A DNA stretch of 17,427 bases from DASUZD01 sp036377055 (GCA_036377055.1 DASUZD010000221.1:1-17427), one strand, 5' to 3'; positions 6,335 through 13,980 are shown, counted from the stretch's first letter. Translations and numbers: made by a program. Notes: a model not told the origin generated them from the sequence alone.

Positions 6335-7113
6335 GCGCGCCCAGCCGCGGCTCGCTCACGGTTGTCGGAACGGGAATCGTGCTTCGGGCGCAAGTGACGC
6401 CCGAGGCCGACGCTGCGATCGAGCGGGCGGACGAGGTCCTGTTCCTCGTCGTGGATCCGCTGATGGCTCAGTGGCTAGAGCGCCGCCATCCGCGCAGCCG
6501 CTCGCTCGACGCGCTCTACGCGCCGGGGAAGAGGCGGAGCGAGACGTACCGCGAGATCGTCGCCGCGCTGCTCGCGCCCGTGCGGGCAGGCCGCGACGTC
6601 TGCGCGGTCTTCTACGGCCACCCCGGCGTCTTCGCGCGCCCGGGCCACGAGGCGATCCGGCAGGCGCGGTCCGAAGGCTTCTCGGCGCGGATGCTTCCCG
6701 GCGTCTCGGCGCTCGACTGCCTGGTCGCCGACCTTGGCCTCGATCCCGCCGCCAGCGGCCTGCAGAGCTACGAGGCGACCGATTTCGTCGTCCACCGCCG
6801 GAGGCCCGACACGGCAGCGATGCTCGTTCTGTGGCAGATCGGCGTCGTCGGAGAGGTCGCGTACGTGACGGAGCCGCGCCGCGAGCACCTGCATCTGCTG
6901 GTCGAGCGCCTGCGGCGCTTCTACCGGCCGGATCACGAGACGATCGTCTACGAGGCATCGCCGTACCCGGACGTCGCCGACCCGCTCGTCCTGCGAGTGC
7001 CCCTCGAGGCGTTGCCGGAGGCCGAGGTGCCACTGCTCTCGACGCTGGTCGTCCCGGCGGCGCGACGGCCGCGGCGGGACCGCCCGGTCATGGAACGCTT
7101 GGGGCTCGCGTGA
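6331..7113 (+). CDS. Borosin-type peptide backbone alpha-N-methyltransferase (SonM/OphMA family)
   Basis: This predicted cytoplasmic SAM-dependent enzyme of the tetrapyrrole-methylase fold should N-methylate backbone amides of the precursor encoded just upstream. Starting from CTG 6331 it has 260 residues. Residues 7-16, GSLTVVGTGI, match the first strand and SAM loop of OphMA, so a later start (GTG 6379) would delete an essential part. Y63, R69, Y73 and Y95 keep exactly the spacing of OphMA Y66, R72, Y76 and Y98, the known catalytic set. FYGHPGVF (94-101), MLPGVSA (121-127), DCLVADL (129-135) and YEATDF (147-152) are further family hallmarks. OphMA Y63 corresponds to D60 here. OphMA carries its substrate as its own C-terminal tail; this protein stops after the catalytic domain, so it is the split form. 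CTG overlaps the precursor's TGA stop (CTGA), implying coupled translation. Its end overlaps the convergent cyclase gene by 26 bases. Confidence 0.92.
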   Translation: MSAPSRGSLTVVGTGIVLRAQVTPEADAAIERADEVLFLVVDPLMAQWLERRHPRSRSLDALYAPGKRRSETYREIVAALLAPVRAGRDVCAVFYGHPGVFARPGHEAIRQARSEGFSARMLPGVSALDCLVADLGLDPAASGLQSYEATDFVVHRRRPDTAAMLVLWQIGVVGEVAYVTEPRREHLHLLVERLRRFYRPDHETIVYEASPYPDVADPLVLRVPLEALPEAEVPLLSTLVVPAARRPRRDRPVMERLGLA

Positions 7114-10100
7114 GCTCCGCGAGCAGCCGCTCCGCGCGAGCGCTCGACTCGAGGTTGCCCTTCGCGGCGTAGAGCTCGAGCGCCTCGCGCAGGGCCTGCC
7201 CGGCGGCGTCGGCTTGCTCCTGCGCCGAGAGCGTGGCGGCGAGCGTGACGAGAGCGTCGCCGCGGAGGTCGAGGTCGTCCGTCCCCTCGAGAAGCGCGAG
7301 CGCGTCGCGGGCGAGCAGCTCGGCGCGCGCGTGATCGCCGCGGCCGGCGAGCGCCTTCGCCCTCGCGGTGCGCCAGCCGACCTGGGCGCGGAGGTCGTCC
7401 GGCCAGGCGTTCAGCTCGCTCGTCTCCGTGAGCGGCAGCGCCTCGTCGAACCGGCCTTGCCGGCACAGCGCCTCCGCGAGCAGGGTGGCGAGCACGGCCG
7501 AGTTCATCGTCTCGCCGAGCGCGTCCAGCTTCTCGAGCGCGCCGCGCACGATCTCCTCCGCGCTGGCCGTCTCGTCGGCGAGCAGTTCGACCCGGGCGGC
7601 GAAGTAGCAGACACCCGCCGCGGTCACTCGCCGTCCGAGCTCCTCCAGGATGGTCTGGCTTCTCGCGACGTGCGCGCGCGCCTCGTCGAACCGGCCGCGC
7701 ATGGCCTGGAGAACTCCCGCATAGGCGTTCATCATCGCCGCGGTCCCGCGCGCCTCCCGCGCCTCCGCGAGCAGGTGAGCGCAACGTGCGAGGGCCTCTT
7801 CGACGGGCGCGGGACCGGTCACGCCGGCAAGCCCGAGGAACGAGAGGATCTGGTCGCGCCAGTGTCGGTCCCCCGAGCGGTCGGCGTGGACGAGCCCACG
7901 CTCGAGGCGCGGCTCGGCGCGCCCAACGTGGCACCGGTTCCAGTCCGAGAGCGCGATCAGCCAGAGGGCGTGGGCGAGGCCGGTGTCGTCTCCGATCTCC
8001 TCGAAGACGGGGAGCGCGGCCTCAGCCTCCGCGACGACCTCGCTCGTCCCGGCAGGGTCGGTCCAGAGGCGCAGGAAGGCGCCGCCTAGGCGGCCCCGCG
8101 CCTCGACTCCGCGCAACCCGGCCGCTGCGGCGCGTTCCACCGCCTCCGCGTTGACCGCCGCGGCTCGCTCGAAGTCCCCCAGTTCCCGAAGCGCGACGCT
8201 GAGGCCGAGCAGGCGCTCGATCCGCTCCGCGTCGTCCACCGGCAGGAGCTCTGCCATCCTCTTGAGTAGGCCCTCCGCCGCGGCCATGTCCGAACGGCCG
8301 AGGGCGCGCCGGCCCGCGGCCGCGAGCAGCCGGCCGGCGCGCAGGGCGAGCGCGCGCGCCTGGTCGTCCGGCGGGCGCAGCTCGACCCGGTAGCGGTACG
8401 CCTGCTCGAAGTGGTAGCCGAGGATCTCCTGGTACTCGGTCACGCGGTCGCCGACCTTCTCCTCGAGCCACCGCGCGTACTCCTCGTGGAGCTCGCTCCG
8501 CGCCTTCTTCGACAGCCCGCGGTAGGCCGCGTCACGGATCAGGATGTGCCGGAAGCGAAAGGCGGTCTCGTCGACGAACGTCGGCGATGCGGGCCGCACG
8601 AGCTCGCGCCGCGCGAGCTCCGTGAGCGCCTCGGCCGCGCGGTCGACCGGCTCGGCCGCGAGCGCGAGGAGCGCGCCGAGGTGGAAGAGCTGCCCCTCGA
8701 CGGCGCCGTCCTCGAGGAGCGTTCGCTGGCGCGCCTCCAACCGGTCGAGGCGCTCCGCGAGCAGCGCGTCGATCGTCGGCGGGATCGCGAACTCCGCGAG
8801 GTCTCCGTGCGCGATCCACCGGCCGTCGGGCGCCTGCCGAAGCAGGCCATCTTCGACGAGGATCGCCAGCAGCTCCTCGACGAACAGCGGCACGCCCGCG
8901 GCGGCCTCAAGTACACGCGCGCGCGTGAAGCCTTCGAGTCCGGCGCCGCCGATCAGCGCCTCGATCAGGCGAGCCGCGTCGGCGTCGCGCAACGGCTCCA
9001 GGCGGACGACCTCGCCCGGCCACTCGGGACGCGCGTCGAGCGCCTCGGGTCGTGCGAGCCCGAGGACGAGGATCGGGCCCTGAGCCAGCGCGGGCAGCTG
9101 CTCCACGAGGTCGAGGAGCGACTGCTCGGCCCAGTGCAGGTCCTCGAACGCGACGACGAGCGGCCGCTCGCGCGCGAGCGTCTCGAAGAGCCGGCGCGCG
9201 GCCCACGCGATCTCGCCGGTGGCGCCGCCTCCGCGCTCGAGCCCGAGCGCCTGCACGAGGAGCGCCGTCACCACGTCCGCCTCCTCCGTCCCGGCGAGGA
9301 GCGCCTCGATCTTCGCGCGCGTCACCGGCGTCGCGTCCTCCTTCCGAAGCTCGGCCGCGTGGCGGACGATCTCGGCGAGCGGCCAGTACGTGATTCCCTC
9401 GCCGTACGACAGGCAGCGGCCGACGAGCACCTGCGCGTCCTCGGCCGCGGAGGCGACGAACTCGGCGCCGAGGCGGGACTTCCCGATCCCGGGCTGGCCG
9501 AGGACGGTGACGAGGCGGCAGCTCTCTTCTTCGACCACGGCTGCGAGCTCGCGCCGCAGCGCCTCGAGCTCGTCCTCGCGTCCGACGAGCGCGGAGGTGG
9601 CGCGGGTGACGGGCGCCGCGCCGTCGGCGACCTCCAGCAGGCGGTAAGCCGGAACGGGCTTCTCCTTCCCCTTCAGCGTGAGCGGCTCGACGGGCTCGAC
9701 TCGCACCGCATGGCGCGTGAGCCGGTACGTCAGGTCGCCGAGCAGCGCCTCGCCGGCGCCGGCCGTCTGCTCGAGCCGCGCGGCGACGTTGACGGCGTCT
9801 CCGCTGACGAAGGCCTCGCCTGCGCTCACGTCCCCGGCGACGACCTCGCCGGTGTTGATCCCGATCCTGAGGCCGATCGGCTCGCCGAAGCGGGACTCGA
9901 ACTCCTCGTTCAGCGCGTCCAGGCGCTCGAGCATCTCGGCGGCCGCTCGAACCGCCCGCAGCGCGTCGTCGGCGTGCGCGACCGGCACCCCGAAGACGGC
10001 CATGACGGCGTCACCGACGAACTTCTCGACCGTGCCGGAGTGGCGCTCGATCGCGGCTCGCATCTCGTCGAAGTAGCGCAGCATGATCTGGCGCACGGAC

Positions 10101-10267
10101 TCGGCGTCGAGCCGCTCCCCGAGCGCGGTGGAGCCGCTGACGTCGCAGAAGAGCAGCGTGACGGTCTTCCGCCGCTCGGGGGCGCTCTCGCCGAGCGGCG
10201 AGCCGCAGTTGCCGCAGAAGCGGAAGCCCTCAGGGCTCTCGACCCCGCAGTTGGAGCACGTCGGCAT
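7088..10267 (-). CDS. Zinc ribbon/class III nucleotide cyclase/AAA-type ATPase/TPR fusion regulator
   Basis: The protein has 1059 residues. A zinc ribbon uses C4, C7, C18 and C21. A class III cyclase domain spans about 34-212 with metal ligands D42 (LLFCDVSGST) and D86 (KFVGDAVMAV), base-recognition K82 and D157, and transition-state N160 and R164 (GDAVNVAARL); all are present, so it should be able to make cAMP or cGMP. An ATPase module starts near 226 (ALVGREDEL) with Walker A GQPGIGKS at 257-264 and Walker B-like VVAFEDLHW at 371-379. The C-terminal half, from about 560, is Ala/Leu/Glu-rich helical repeat sequence of TPR type. Such fusions are common in actinobacteria and proteobacteria and are thought to be cytoplasmic signal sensors; the input is unknown. 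There is no Shine-Dalgarno sequence, but TACTGT lies six bases before the ATG, suggesting a leaderless mRNA. It converges on the methyltransferase gene. Confidence 0.93.
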   Translation of the reverse strand: MPTCSNCGVESPEGFRFCGNCGSPLGESAPERRKTVTLLFCDVSGSTALGERLDAESVRQIMLRYFDEMRAAIERHSGTVEKFVGDAVMAVFGVPVAHADDALRAVRAAAEMLERLDALNEEFESRFGEPIGLRIGINTGEVVAGDVSAGEAFVSGDAVNVAARLEQTAGAGEALLGDLTYRLTRHAVRVEPVEPLTLKGKEKPVPAYRLLEVADGAAPVTRATSALVGREDELEALRRELAAVVEEESCRLVTVLGQPGIGKSRLGAEFVASAAEDAQVLVGRCLSYGEGITYWPLAEIVRHAAELRKEDATPVTRAKIEALLAGTEEADVVTALLVQALGLERGGGATGEIAWAARRLFETLARERPLVVAFEDLHWAEQSLLDLVEQLPALAQGPILVLGLARPEALDARPEWPGEVVRLEPLRDADAARLIEALIGGAGLEGFTRARVLEAAAGVPLFVEELLAILVEDGLLRQAPDGRWIAHGDLAEFAIPPTIDALLAERLDRLEARQRTLLEDGAVEGQLFHLGALLALAAEPVDRAAEALTELARRELVRPASPTFVDETAFRFRHILIRDAAYRGLSKKARSELHEEYARWLEEKVGDRVTEYQEILGYHFEQAYRYRVELRPPDDQARALALRAGRLLAAAGRRALGRSDMAAAEGLLKRMAELLPVDDAERIERLLGLSVALRELGDFERAAAVNAEAVERAAAAGLRGVEARGRLGGAFLRLWTDPAGTSEVVAEAEAALPVFEEIGDDTGLAHALWLIALSDWNRCHVGRAEPRLERGLVHADRSGDRHWRDQILSFLGLAGVTGPAPVEEALARCAHLLAEAREARGTAAMMNAYAGVLQAMRGRFDEARAHVARSQTILEELGRRVTAAGVCYFAARVELLADETASAEEIVRGALEKLDALGETMNSAVLATLLAEALCRQGRFDEALPLTETSELNAWPDDLRAQVGWRTARAKALAGRGDHARAELLARDALALLEGTDDLDLRGDALVTLAATLSAQEQADAAGQALREALELYAAKGNLESSARAERLLAELTRAPSVP

Positions 10268-10273
10268 GCGCCG

Positions 10274-10279
10274 ACAGTA
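10274..10279 (-). promoter_or_regulatory. Candidate -10 element for a leaderless cyclase transcript
   Basis: On the minus strand the hexamer TACTGT (TANNNT) ends exactly six bases before the ATG at 10267, which would place the transcription start at or next to the start codon. No purine-rich ribosome binding site is present. No clear -35 is visible. Confidence 0.4.
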
Positions 10280-10354
10280 GATCAGCCAATGGCCGAAAGC
10301 GCCGTGGCCCGGCCGCGTCGGCTCCCGGCGACGGGTCTCGCCGGGCCTCGCCTC

Positions 10355-10500
10355 TGGGTCCGCGTGCGCGCGGTTGGTGCGAAACCGGGGTCAGACCCCG
10401 ATCGCGGCGAGCGGCGCGACTTGCGCTTCCGGCTGCGATCGGCGCGCGCGGCTGTGGGTCCGCGTGCGCGTCGTTGGCGCGGTTTCGGGGTCAGACCCCG
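10355..10500. repeat. Two intergenic repeat copies 100 bp apart, each with a CGGGGTC-A-GACCCCG palindrome
   Basis: This sits in a 293-base gap between the cyclase and protease genes. Copy 1 is 10355-10400 and copy 2 is 10455-10500, in the same orientation. Both start TGGGTCCGCGTGCGCG, continue with a GTTGG(T/C)GCG segment and end in the 15-base palindrome CGGGGTC-A-GACCCCG. The hexamer before the palindrome is GAAACC in copy 1 and its reverse complement GGTTTC in copy 2. GGGGTCAGACCCC palindromes recur in intergenic DNA of many bacteria and resemble REP-type mobile repeats, which is from memory. They might also act as hairpin terminators for the protease gene ending at 10561. I see nothing else in this gap. 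Confidence 0.8.
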
Positions 10501-10560
10501 GTGTGGGCGCTCGAGCCGCGGACACGGCTCGAGTTGACCTGCACGAGGGCGAGTCGAGCG

Positions 10561-11943
10561 TCAGCGCTTGCGGAACGTGGCGCGGACCGCGCCCGCGTGG
10601 TCGATCGAGAGCTGGCAGACGCCGCGGCCCGAGCAGGCGCCGCTCCAGCCCGCGAACCGGTACTTGGCCGACGGGCGGGCGCGGAGCGTGACAGGCGCCG
10701 TGAAGGTCGCCCGGCAGCGGCTCGGGCACGAGACGCCGGCGGGAGTGCTGACGACCTTGCCCTTCCCGGCCACGGCGACGCGGACGCTGTAGGAGGCAGG
10801 CCCGAAAACCGCAGTCGCGTTCTTCGCCCCGCTCATCGTGACGGCGCAGCTCGGCGCCGCGCCGGTGCAGTCGCCCTCCCAGCGGACGAAGCGCGAGCCC
10901 GCCGCCGGCTGCGCGTCGAGCTTCACCGCCGTGTCGCTGTCGAGGGTCGCCGCGCAGGTCGGCGCGCAGGTCAGGGCGCCGCCCGGGGCCGTGAGGAGGA
11001 CCGAGCCCGATCCGTTCTCGCCGACAGAGAGCGCCACCTGCGGGAGGTGCTCGAGCCACTCCGAGTCCTGCACGTCGAACCAGCTCCCGGAGTGGGCGTA
11101 GTAGTCGTCGTGGCCGAAGTCCAGCACCACGTTCGCGAGGGTCGAGCTGACGGACGCGACCGGGTAGAGGACGTCGCTCCTCGAGTCGCACGGGTGGTAC
11201 GGGTCGCCCGAGCACGGATGCGTCTTGGGCTGCGCACCCAGGTTGTGCAGGAGCTCGTGCGCTGCCGTCGCGGACTGGAAGCCGCCCTGGCCGAAGTCGC
11301 GCGGGCACGAGCTCTGCATCCAGTCGACCGAAAGCGCCACCGGGCCGCCGAGCGTCGGCGAGATGCCGGTCGTCGTTCCGCACGTGAACCGGGCGTCGCT
11401 CGAGACGGGCCCGTCGTAGTACACGAGCGTCTTCACGTTCTGCGGCATGAGGGACGTGAGGGCGTTGATCAGGTGCTCGAGCCGCGGGACGCCGTTGCCC
11501 AAGTACGCGCTCGACGCCTCGGGCAGGCGGACGAAGCTGAGGTCGAGTCGCCCGATCGTCGAGTCGCACGGAAACGACGCCAGGTCGAGACGTAGCGTTC
11601 GCGACGGATCCTGGGCGCGCCACCACGCATCGAGGGCGGTGAGATCGGTGACGATCGCGGGCGCGTACGTCGCGAACCGGTCCGGGCCGTCCGACGGCAC
11701 GGCGTAGACGACGTGGATCAGCTTCGTCGACGAGAGCTCGGTGTCCGCGCGATTCGTCGACGTCTCGCCGTCTCCGCACCACGCGCTCGCGCGCACCCGG
11801 ACCGGCAATGGAGGCTGGACCGGCCCCGAGTAGCGGACGGAGACGCCCGCGGCGCGGTCGCCGGCCGGAGCCGCTGCGACCGCCGCGTCAGCGACGAGCG
11901 AGCCGAGGAGCGCGAGCGCGAGAACGAGAGAGCGACTGGACAC
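10561..11943 (-). CDS. Secreted zincin-like metalloprotease with two C-terminal InlB-type repeats
   Basis: The protein has 460 residues, with a signal peptide at 1 to about 25. The catalytic-type segment has the zinc motif HELLHNLG at 229-236 (HExxHxxG), with H250 in the following Cys-rich loop as a candidate third ligand. SDVLYP at 256-261 sits where metzincins usually have a Met-turn (often DLMYP); here the Met position is Leu. Cysteine pairs occur around C188, C213, C244 and C252. The C-terminal part holds two repeats of about 75-80 residues (about 303-380 and 382-460), each with GxGxV, two cysteines near CxxxC, an F-x-x-W-x-G-x-C segment and a final AxF, as in the divergent InlB B-repeat domain of secreted bacterial proteins. 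It is probably an extracellular peptidase with wall- or surface-binding repeats; substrate unknown. The GTG start follows AAGGGG five bases upstream. Confidence 0.85.
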   Translation of the reverse strand: MSSRSLVLALALLGSLVADAAVAAAPAGDRAAGVSVRYSGPVQPPLPVRVRASAWCGDGETSTNRADTELSSTKLIHVVYAVPSDGPDRFATYAPAIVTDLTALDAWWRAQDPSRTLRLDLASFPCDSTIGRLDLSFVRLPEASSAYLGNGVPRLEHLINALTSLMPQNVKTLVYYDGPVSSDARFTCGTTTGISPTLGGPVALSVDWMQSSCPRDFGQGGFQSATAAHELLHNLGAQPKTHPCSGDPYHPCDSRSDVLYPVASVSSTLANVVLDFGHDDYYAHSGSWFDVQDSEWLEHLPQVALSVGENGSGSVLLTAPGGALTCAPTCAATLDSDTAVKLDAQPAAGSRFVRWEGDCTGAAPSCAVTMSGAKNATAVFGPASYSVRVAVAGKGKVVSTPAGVSCPSRCRATFTAPVTLRARPSAKYRFAGWSGACSGRGVCQLSIDHAGAVRATFRKR

Positions 11944-12018
11944 GGAGACCCCTTTTTAGACGGTTTCGACCCCAAATTCGAGCGACGCCGGATTTTCGGC
12001 GGCAGCGCCCGAAGCTCG

Positions 12019-12981
12019 CTATCCCTCGGTCGAGGGGCGACCCCCGTCTTCGACCCGCCGGAGCCACGCCTCGCGCCAGTACGGGTAGATCGCGCGCGGG
12101 CAGAACCAGCGTCCCTCGCTCAGGTCGCCGGAGCACGCGACGCCTTCGAGGATCACGCAGTCGCGCTTCATCTCGATCATCGTGCCGGTGTTCTCGTCGA
12201 TGATCCGCTGCACGCGGTCCTTGACGCGGTACGTCTGCCCGCAGTGCGGGACCATCTCCCAATCGAACGAGAGCCCTCGGTTGTGGCCCGTCTCGTCGAC
12301 GAACTCGGCGATCTCGCGCTTCGACTTGACCCGAACCAGGTCGCCCGGCTGAAGGTCGAGCGACTCCGCCGCCGCAGGCGGGCCCGGTGACGCGATCGGC
12401 ACGTCCTTCAGGAGGCCGAGCGTCCGACCGAGCTTTCGCCCGACCACGCGCGCGAGGACCCGGAGGAAGCGACCCGTCCCGACGTTGCCGACCTGCACCT
12501 CGCGGAGGTACTTTCGCCCGCGGTCTCCGGCCGGGAACGGCTCGCTCGCGGCCGTGAGCTCGGTCGCCTGGCACCGGTAGACGCCGGGCTCGCGCGTCGT
12601 CGCCGCGCGCGAGCGGGTCTCGAGCTCTGCCGGCGACGCGTCGGCTTCGCCAGCGGCTTCGGCGTCGGGCCCGACGCGCCGCAGCCACGACTCGCGCCAC
12701 ATGATCAGGCAGCCGGCCTGGCAGCCGTCGTGCGCGGAGCCGTCGCAGCGGAGGTCGTCGAGGTAGACGGTGTCGTGCAGGCGCCGGTTGCCGGTGCCGG
12801 TGCGCATCGTGTCGCAGACCTTGCTGGCCACGGCCGAGACGGTGAAGCGGCGGCCGACGAACGGGAGCATCTCGGGCATGAACGGCAGCCCATCCGTGCA
12901 CGCGTCGGCGTCGAGCGTGGCGAGGATCTCCGCCGCCGGCAGCACCTCGACGACGTCCCCTGGCCGCAATCCGGACCCCAC
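12019..12981 (-). CDS. Internally duplicated Cys-rich protein of unknown function
   Basis: The protein has 320 residues and no signal peptide or membrane segment. It is built from two related modules, 5-103 and 210-310. Each starts with L(R/Q)PGD(V/L)V.V, continues with an EI...(L/V)D segment, then GL.F..EM.P..G...(R/T).(T/R)V, and ends with W(R)E(S/A)WLRRV. Cysteines are concentrated near the end of each module (C79, C87, C91 in the first; C275, C283, C294 in the second), suggesting metal binding or disulfides. A spacer of about 105 residues links them. I recall similar proteins annotated only as hypothetical, some near polysaccharide genes; no function is known to me. The GTG start has no Shine-Dalgarno sequence but a TAGACT hexamer six bases upstream, which supports leaderless translation from this codon. 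It lies 75 bases upstream of the protease gene on the same strand. Confidence 0.82.
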   Translation of the reverse strand: MGSGLRPGDVVEVLPAAEILATLDADACTDGLPFMPEMLPFVGRRFTVSAVASKVCDTMRTGTGNRRLHDTVYLDDLRCDGSAHDGCQAGCLIMWRESWLRRVGPDAEAAGEADASPAELETRSRAATTREPGVYRCQATELTAASEPFPAGDRGRKYLREVQVGNVGTGRFLRVLARVVGRKLGRTLGLLKDVPIASPGPPAAAESLDLQPGDLVRVKSKREIAEFVDETGHNRGLSFDWEMVPHCGQTYRVKDRVQRIIDENTGTMIEMKRDCVILEGVACSGDLSEGRWFCPRAIYPYWREAWLRRVEDGGRPSTEG

Positions 12982-12987
12982 GGACCG

Positions 12988-12993
12988 AGTCTA
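12988..12993 (-). promoter_or_regulatory. Candidate -10 element for a leaderless transcript of the duplicated Cys-rich gene
   Basis: Read on the minus strand, TAGACT (TANNNT) is followed by six bases (CGGTCC) and then the GTG start at 12981. No ribosome binding site is visible in the preceding 20 bases. The layout matches those before the cyclase and IleRS genes. Confidence 0.4.
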
Positions 12994-13166
12994 CTGGAAG
13001 GTTTCGGCAGGTTCGAGCGGCGGTTTTACCGCCTGCTTACGTTCGTCGCCTGTGAAAACGCCTGCAATGGGACATCTTTCCGAGTGAAGCTTCCACGGTT
13101 TGCTTGCCTCGCCCCTCTCCGCAAGCGGCCCAGGGAGAGATGAAGCGACCAGTAGGAGAGGTGGAG

Positions 13167-13844
13167 ATGAAGAGGCTGATCACATTCATTGCACTGGCAG
13201 CGCTCTGCGTTGCGGCCGGCGCGTCGGCAGGCACGGCGAAGAAGCCGCCTCCGCGGACGTCGGTCCTCGCCGCCAAGAACGCCGCCTGGGCCTGCAAGGG
13301 CCTGCGGATCACGATGGGCAGGAGCGCGTTCCTGAGCGCCTTCGGCGAGAACAAGAACGCCCGCGGCGCAGGCGCGATGCGAAACGCCTTCGGCAAGTGC
13401 GTCTCGCAGAAGACGCGGCTCCTGAAGCGGGCCGGTCTCTTCGAGGCCGCGACCGGCACGCTGACGATCACGCCGCCGACGGCTCCGGCCACGATCGAGG
13501 CGCTGAGCCTGACCGCGACGCTCAACGGCGTGCGGCCGATCGCGACCGGCACGCTCGCGGGGACGTTCAGCACGAACCTCGCAGGCGCGGTCACGAAGGC
13601 CGGCGTCACGTGCAGCTCCGTGACGGGCACGCTGACGTTGACGCAGGCTTCGCCCGCCGGCACGCTCGTGAAGACGCTCACGAGCGCGACGTTCTGCCAC
13701 AGCTCGGCGGGGTCGGCGCTCGTCGGCAGCTACAGCTTGACGGGCACCGGCGCCTTCGCCGGCAAGACCGGCACCGGCACCGAGGTCATCCTCGCTCCGG
13801 CGACGGGCTCGGCCCACAGCGTCGAGGCGGGGAGCATCAGCTAG
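13167..13844 (+). CDS. Small secreted protein of unknown function
   Basis: I chose ATG 13167 (225 residues) because AGGAGAGG lies just upstream and a signal peptide then starts at once (MKRLITFIALAALCVAAG, cut near ASAGTA). An in-frame ATG at 13140 would add nine residues ahead of it. The mature protein has an N-terminal helical part with the pattern AFGENKN...RNAFGKCVS (about residues 55-79), which I recall as recurrent in secreted proteins of Thermoleophilia. It is followed by a Thr/Gly/Ala-rich, beta-strand-like half (repeated GTLT and TGTG motifs). Four cysteines (WACKG, GKCVS, VTCSS, TFCHS) could form two disulfides. No enzyme motif is visible. A hairpin lies 85 bases downstream. Confidence 0.82.
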   Translation: MKRLITFIALAALCVAAGASAGTAKKPPPRTSVLAAKNAAWACKGLRITMGRSAFLSAFGENKNARGAGAMRNAFGKCVSQKTRLLKRAGLFEAATGTLTITPPTAPATIEALSLTATLNGVRPIATGTLAGTFSTNLAGAVTKAGVTCSSVTGTLTLTQASPAGTLVKTLTSATFCHSSAGSALVGSYSLTGTGAFAGKTGTGTEVILAPATGSAHSVEAGSIS

Positions 13845-13928
13845 GCACTCATGCCCAAGGCCCGACTTGCCGATGAGGTTCCTGCTCCTGCCGGGGACTG
13901 ACGGCAACCAGCCTGCGGCATGGTGCAC

Positions 13929-13950
13929 GGGGGCGGCGAGAGCCGCCCCC
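13929..13950 (+). terminator. GC hairpin with GAGA tetraloop, probable terminator of the secreted-protein gene
   Basis: GGGGGCGGC at 13929-13937 pairs perfectly with GCCGCCCCC at 13942-13950 around a GAGA (GNRA-type) tetraloop. The sequence ACCTGTTTCG follows, with only a short T tract. It lies 84 bases after the stop at 13844 and 36 bases before the IleRS start, so termination of the upstream gene is the simplest reading. Regulation of IleRS is possible only if its transcript begins further upstream. Confidence 0.6.
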
Positions 13951-13974
13951 ACCTGTTTCGCCAAAGGGCGAGGC

Positions 13975-13980
13975 TAGTAT
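13975..13980 (+). promoter_or_regulatory. Candidate -10 element for leaderless IleRS transcript
   Basis: TAGTAT matches TANNNT and is separated by exactly six bases (CGCGGC) from the GTG start at 13987. There is no Shine-Dalgarno sequence at normal distance, and the nearest purine run (GCGAGG) is 13 bases or more upstream. The -35 region is poor. Confidence 0.45.

Noticed and set aside
6379..7113. GTG 6379 as the methyltransferase start
   Set aside because: It would lose GSLTVVGTGI, the conserved first strand and SAM loop that is encoded in frame immediately upstream.
6331..7113. Assignment as a cobalamin or siroheme tetrapyrrole methylase
   Set aside because: The fold is shared, but the Tyr/Arg/Tyr/Tyr set, FYGHPGVF and the adjacent SonA-like protein are specific to borosin enzymes, and no cobalamin genes are nearby.
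8411..10537. Long + strand open frame opposite the cyclase/ATPase gene
   Set aside because: Composition is charged low-complexity sequence without motifs, while the minus strand has full cyclase, Walker A and zinc-ribbon motifs.
10391..11782. Minus-strand frame overlapping the protease gene
   Set aside because: It is Arg-rich with no motif or signal peptide; the other frame has the signal peptide, HELLH motif and repeats.
13140..13166. ATG 13140 as the start of the small secreted protein
   Set aside because: It would put nine extra residues before a standard signal peptide; ATG 13167 has the better ribosome binding site.
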